The position numbers were made by a program, and so were the translations under genes. Below, in pieces: positions 61,221-64,000 of a stretch of DNA of 64,000 nt (positions within the stretch are counted from its first letter, which is position 1; every line of letters begins with the position of its first letter). Under the pieces are notes generated by a model. That model had not been told where the DNA came from, did not search any database, and worked only from the letters and a program-made list of their open reading frames with translations. This DNA is from Methanocalculus alkaliphilus (GTDB lineage: Archaea; Halobacteriota; Methanomicrobia; Methanomicrobiales; Methanocorpusculaceae), in the NCBI RefSeq assembly GCF_024170505.1, contig NZ_JALJYG010000001.1, positions 62,001 to 126,000 on the forward strand, written 5' to 3'.

Positions 61221-61580
61221 ATGGTATACCGGCCTGAAAGAAAAGCCCTCACCCTCCTTGTAGGATCCCTTCTTATCATCCTCCTCATCCATGCAGGAAT
61301 CACAATGGCAGGGCCGGGAGCATTCACAAAGCCCTTCGAACCGGATCTCCCTGATGGATCAAGGGTCTCACTTGAGGGATCGGTGGAGGATATCCGACAG
61401 ACCCGGACAGGCGGGCATTGGAGTGCTGTCGTCTCCGGAACCCGGATATTTATTCCACGGGGAACCGGCGATCCCGGACTCAGGATAGGTGATCAGGTCT
61501 CTATCTATGGAATCCTTACAACGTACGACGGGGAGAGGGAGATCACGATACAGAGTGCAGGAGATATTATCAGGCACTGA
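61221..61580 (+). CDS. Membrane-anchored OB-fold protein
   Basis: 119 residues. One N-terminal membrane segment (LTLLVGSLLIILLIHAGITMAG) is followed by an OB-like barrel (about 45-119; VSLEGSVEDIRQTRTGGHWSAVVSG, GLRIGDQVSIYGILTTYDGEREITIQS). OB-fold DNA/RNA-binding domains of this look occur in archaeal exported nucleases; alone it probably binds a ligand at the membrane. It is divergent from the HTH operon. Confidence 0.75.
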   Translation: MVYRPERKALTLLVGSLLIILLIHAGITMAGPGAFTKPFEPDLPDGSRVSLEGSVEDIRQTRTGGHWSAVVSGTRIFIPRGTGDPGLRIGDQVSIYGILTTYDGEREITIQSAGDIIRH

Positions 61581-61584
61581 CCCA

Positions 61585-61761
61585 TTATCGGGGCCTGGAT
61601 TCAAAGATATCAGACCGGCTCTCCTCATCGAAACGGACTTTCCCAAATTCCTTCTTCCGGGTTGAATCCTTGATCTCGATCTTCGCATCCTTCTTCGTCT
61701 TCTTCCCCTCAACCCCAAAACCAGGAGAAGAGTCGCCATTATTGATTGTGATACGGGACAT
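61585..61761 (-). CDS. Small hypothetical protein (58 aa)
   Basis: MSRITINNGDSSPGFGVEGKKTKKDAKIEI is followed by a charged tail (FGKVRFDEESRSDIFESRPR). No family recognised. It is Lys/Glu-rich and appears unstructured. ATG at 61761 is chosen because a longer frame would overlap the DASS gene. Moderate support only. Confidence 0.5.
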   Translation of the reverse strand: MSRITINNGDSSPGFGVEGKKTKKDAKIEIKDSTRKKEFGKVRFDEESRSDIFESRPR

Positions 61762-61805
61762 CAACGGGGTATTAGCCCCCTCCCAATATAAGAGTGTTGG
61801 AGAGG

Positions 61806-63320
61806 TTATGGGTTCAGAGCCCATCCCGGGGGATCAGCTGTGAATCCGACAGCCCACATGACGACCGTGAAGAGGAAGATCGTCCAGAAGAAGACACCAA
61901 TCAGGTTTAATGCCCATCCGGATCGGACGAGTGTTTTGATATCGATATACCCGGTACCGAACGCAACCGCATTTGGCGGGGTTGCCACAGGGAGCATGAA
62001 TGCAAGAGATGCACAGACCGCAGCTGTCATCATCAGAACGTAGGGGTGCAGGCCCATCGAGACGGAGGTGACTGCCATGATCGGCATCATCACCGAGGCG
62101 ATGGCGGTGTTTGATGAAACCTCGGTAAGGAGCGAGACGACGAGCGCAATGATCAGGGCAACCACAGCGATCGGGAGGAGATAGAGCATCGAGAATGAAT
62201 CAACGATAAGCCCTGCAAGTCCGCTCTTAATGAATGCAGCCGAGAGGCAGAGACCACCACCAAAGAGGATCAGAATACCCCATGGAATCTTCTCTGCCCA
62301 TTCCCAGTTCATCGTGAAGATCCCCTCTTTCCAGTTCACGGGGAGAACAAAGAGAAGTACTGCGGCAAATATTGCAATCCCGGTATCAGAGATACCAGGG
62401 AAGATGAGATCCAGACCCGGAACCGTCACTCCACCAATATCCTTCGTCTTGGCAAAGATCCACGAGAATGCAGCAAGAAGGAAGACGAAAAGTGTCCACT
62501 GCTCTCCTCTGCTCATGGGGCCAAGCTCTTCCATCTCCTGTTTAATGACATCCTTTGCCTGGGAGAGTTTTCTTGGGAGATGACGGTATGGCACCTTAAT
62601 CAGCCAGAGCCAGACGATGGGGATGAGCATTGTCGCAAGAGGAATACCAAACTTCATCCAGGTAAAAAAGTCGATCTCCGGAGCCTCCGGGAAGAGGATC
62701 TTCATCTGGGCTATGAAAATACCATTCGGAGGCGATCCGATGATCGTTCCGATACCACCAATATTGGCGGCATAGGCAACAGCAATGACCAGGCATCCTG
62801 CAAAGTCACGCTGCTCCTCATTCATCTCATTGAGTTTGGTATTAATTCCTGGCATCACCGTTGCAATGATTGCTATGGCGATTGGAATCATCATCATCGC
62901 TGTGGCAGTATTTGAGATCCACATCGAGAGGAATGCGGTTGCAACCATGAAACCAAGAATGAGCCGTCGGGGACTGGTTCCAACGATATTGATAATATGA
63001 AGGGCAATTCGCCGATGAAGCCCCCAGCGCTGCATCGACATTGCGATGATAAAACCACCCATAAAGAGGAAGATGACGGGGTCCGCATACGGAGTCGTCG
63101 CCTCTCTCACCGTGAGAACCCCAAGGAAGGGGAAGAGGACAATGGGAAGAAGTGCAGTCACCTCAAGAGGGATCGCTTCAGTCACCCAGAATATCGCCAT
63201 CAGGACTGTCACAGCAAGGACATACCGTGCCTCAGTGGGGATGACCGCCGGATCTATCGGCACCAGCAGGAGCGTAAAAAACGCCAGTAAGCCGATTGCT
63301 TTCCCGATCTCTTTCTTCAT
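61806..63320 (-). CDS. DASS-family divalent anion:sodium symporter (SLC13)
   Basis: 504 residues, about eleven to twelve helices. Two SNT motifs mark the substrate sites: MWISNTATAMMMIPIAI and VSSNTAIASVMMPIM. VTEAIPLEVTALLPIVLFPFLGVL is the typical opening. GYIDIKTLVRSGWALNLIGV ends it. The family brings dicarboxylates, sulfate or phosphate in with Na+. In a methanogen a C4-dicarboxylate or sulfate role is likely, though the substrate is not readable. Confidence 0.92.
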   Translation of the reverse strand: MKKEIGKAIGLLAFFTLLLVPIDPAVIPTEARYVLAVTVLMAIFWVTEAIPLEVTALLPIVLFPFLGVLTVREATTPYADPVIFLFMGGFIIAMSMQRWGLHRRIALHIINIVGTSPRRLILGFMVATAFLSMWISNTATAMMMIPIAIAIIATVMPGINTKLNEMNEEQRDFAGCLVIAVAYAANIGGIGTIIGSPPNGIFIAQMKILFPEAPEIDFFTWMKFGIPLATMLIPIVWLWLIKVPYRHLPRKLSQAKDVIKQEMEELGPMSRGEQWTLFVFLLAAFSWIFAKTKDIGGVTVPGLDLIFPGISDTGIAIFAAVLLFVLPVNWKEGIFTMNWEWAEKIPWGILILFGGGLCLSAAFIKSGLAGLIVDSFSMLYLLPIAVVALIIALVVSLLTEVSSNTAIASVMMPIMAVTSVSMGLHPYVLMMTAAVCASLAFMLPVATPPNAVAFGTGYIDIKTLVRSGWALNLIGVFFWTIFLFTVVMWAVGFTADPPGWALNP

Positions 63321-63443
63321 TCCTTCACTGTATTGAAGTCAGAGGATATTAGCATTCCTTTTTGTATTATCATCATTGCGGAGGGGCGAAGGATCGGGTC
63401 ATCATCAAAGAAATGCAGTTTGTTTTGGAGTGAATATATCTCA

Positions 63444-63953
63444 TTAATTCTCCTTTCCAAGCTTTTCAAGGGCTTTTTGCACCGAACGTCTGACCCGCTC
63501 ACTCTCATCGTCCACTGCAGAGCGAAGAGCCTCTTCTGCCCTCTCCCCTCCGATCTCTCCAAGAGCCCATGCAGCCTTCTCCCGGACAAGCCGCTCAGGA
63601 TCTGTTATCAGAATATGGGCAAGTCTCTCCACGGCCTCTGGATCACCAATGCCACCCAGCCCCTCGGCTGCACCGATCCTCTTCCATTTATCGTCATCGT
63701 CGAGCATCGAAATCAGGTGGGGAACCGCCTCGGGATCTCCAAGCCTGCCAAGAGATTTTGCAGCGATCCAGCTGACATCAACATGGGGATCCGAGAGAGC
63801 TTCGATGAGAGGCCCGACTGCCCTCAGATCACCCTCCCCACCAAGAGCCTCCGCGGCCCGCCACCGGAAGGTCAGCGTCCCTTCACGAAGAAGTGTTATC
63901 AGATGAAAGAAGAGCTCATCCTTCTTTGCCACACCATTTACAAGTTCCGCCAT
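63444..63953 (-). CDS. HEAT-repeat protein (PBS-lyase type)
   Basis: 169 residues, five or so HEAT-like repeats of about 31 residues (AAEALGGEGDLRAVGPLIEALSD, AAKSLGRLGDPEAVPHLISMLDD, AAEGLGGIGDPEAVERLAHIL, AAWALGEIGGERAEEALRSAV). The repeats form a superhelix that binds proteins or is a lyase-like scaffold. No catalytic residue. It stands alone at the right edge. Confidence 0.88.
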   Translation of the reverse strand: MAELVNGVAKKDELFFHLITLLREGTLTFRWRAAEALGGEGDLRAVGPLIEALSDPHVDVSWIAAKSLGRLGDPEAVPHLISMLDDDDKWKRIGAAEGLGGIGDPEAVERLAHILITDPERLVREKAAWALGEIGGERAEEALRSAVDDESERVRRSVQKALEKLGKEN

Positions 63954-64000
63954 CAGTCACACCTACGCCGCATACGATATTGGGTAACATAAATGTGCTG

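Overview
The window is one stretch of a euryarchaeal methanogen chromosome, most likely order Methanomicrobiales (genus not resolved). Informational genes are archaeal: TFB, SRP19 and 7S RNA, fibrillarin/Nop5, Gar1/Cbf5, S6e, S8e, aIF5B, aEF1B and Dph2. Coenzyme genes point to a methanogen: cofG for F420, and mfnA plus an MfnE-like kinase for methanofuran. The surface protein carries a PGF-CTERM tail. Genes are dense, often overlap by 4 nt, and many starts lie about 25-30 nt from a TATA-like box.

Left part (1-12.5 kb): the 5' half of AMP phosphorylase, a large S-layer protein, archaeal thymidylate synthase, tRNA-Gln, a HepT/MntA-type toxin-antitoxin pair, a DUF1614 membrane protein divergent from a tiny HicB-like gene, the C/D-box pair flpA-nop5, a Na+/Ca2+-type exchanger, a TctA-like protein, hemD-cbf5 and tRNA-Ser.

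Accessory region (12.5-22.3 kb): behind tRNA-Ser lies a two-gene module of a PIN-domain protein and a Panacea-like partner, then an AlbA_2/Schlafen-type protein bracketed by 101-bp direct repeats (99/101 identical) of the 3' end of arsR. ArsR is divergent from a long arsenic operon: ArsP-type permease, small unknown protein, CXXC thioredoxin, DGC zinc protein, Acr3, tandem-USP protein and ArsC. The operon ends in a second DGC-like gene broken by a 46-bp insert that resembles an IS200/IS605 end.

Middle (22.3-38.3 kb): UspA, SulP and RDD proteins, then cofG-purC-purS-purQ with two tandem ferredoxin:thioredoxin reductase catalytic chains. On the minus strand a long collinear set runs ppsA-mfnA-hpt-dph2-METTL5-MFS-aarF, divergent from serA, which is followed by tRNA-Val.

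Right part (38.3-64 kb): FkbM methyltransferase, superoxide dismutase with a hairpin-rich leader, FKBP lipoprotein, tRNA-Ile, iorAB, DUF457 protein, gar1-tfb-tRNA-Ala, srp19-PHP, hypB, S8e, a DUF2240 pair, infB-S6e, tRNA-His, katG, a CAT-anticodon tRNA that looks like tRNA-Ile2, a zinc-finger/methyltransferase-like protein, 7S SRP RNA, malate dehydrogenase, a zinc ribbon with aEF1B, the MfnE-like kinase, an exported phospholipase D-like protein, a two-gene HTH regulator unit with a palindromic operator, an OB-fold protein, a DASS transporter and a HEAT-repeat protein. Oxygen and arsenic defence (Sod, KatG, Acr3, ArsC) is prominent for a strict anaerobe. All calls come from reading the sequence; no database search was run.
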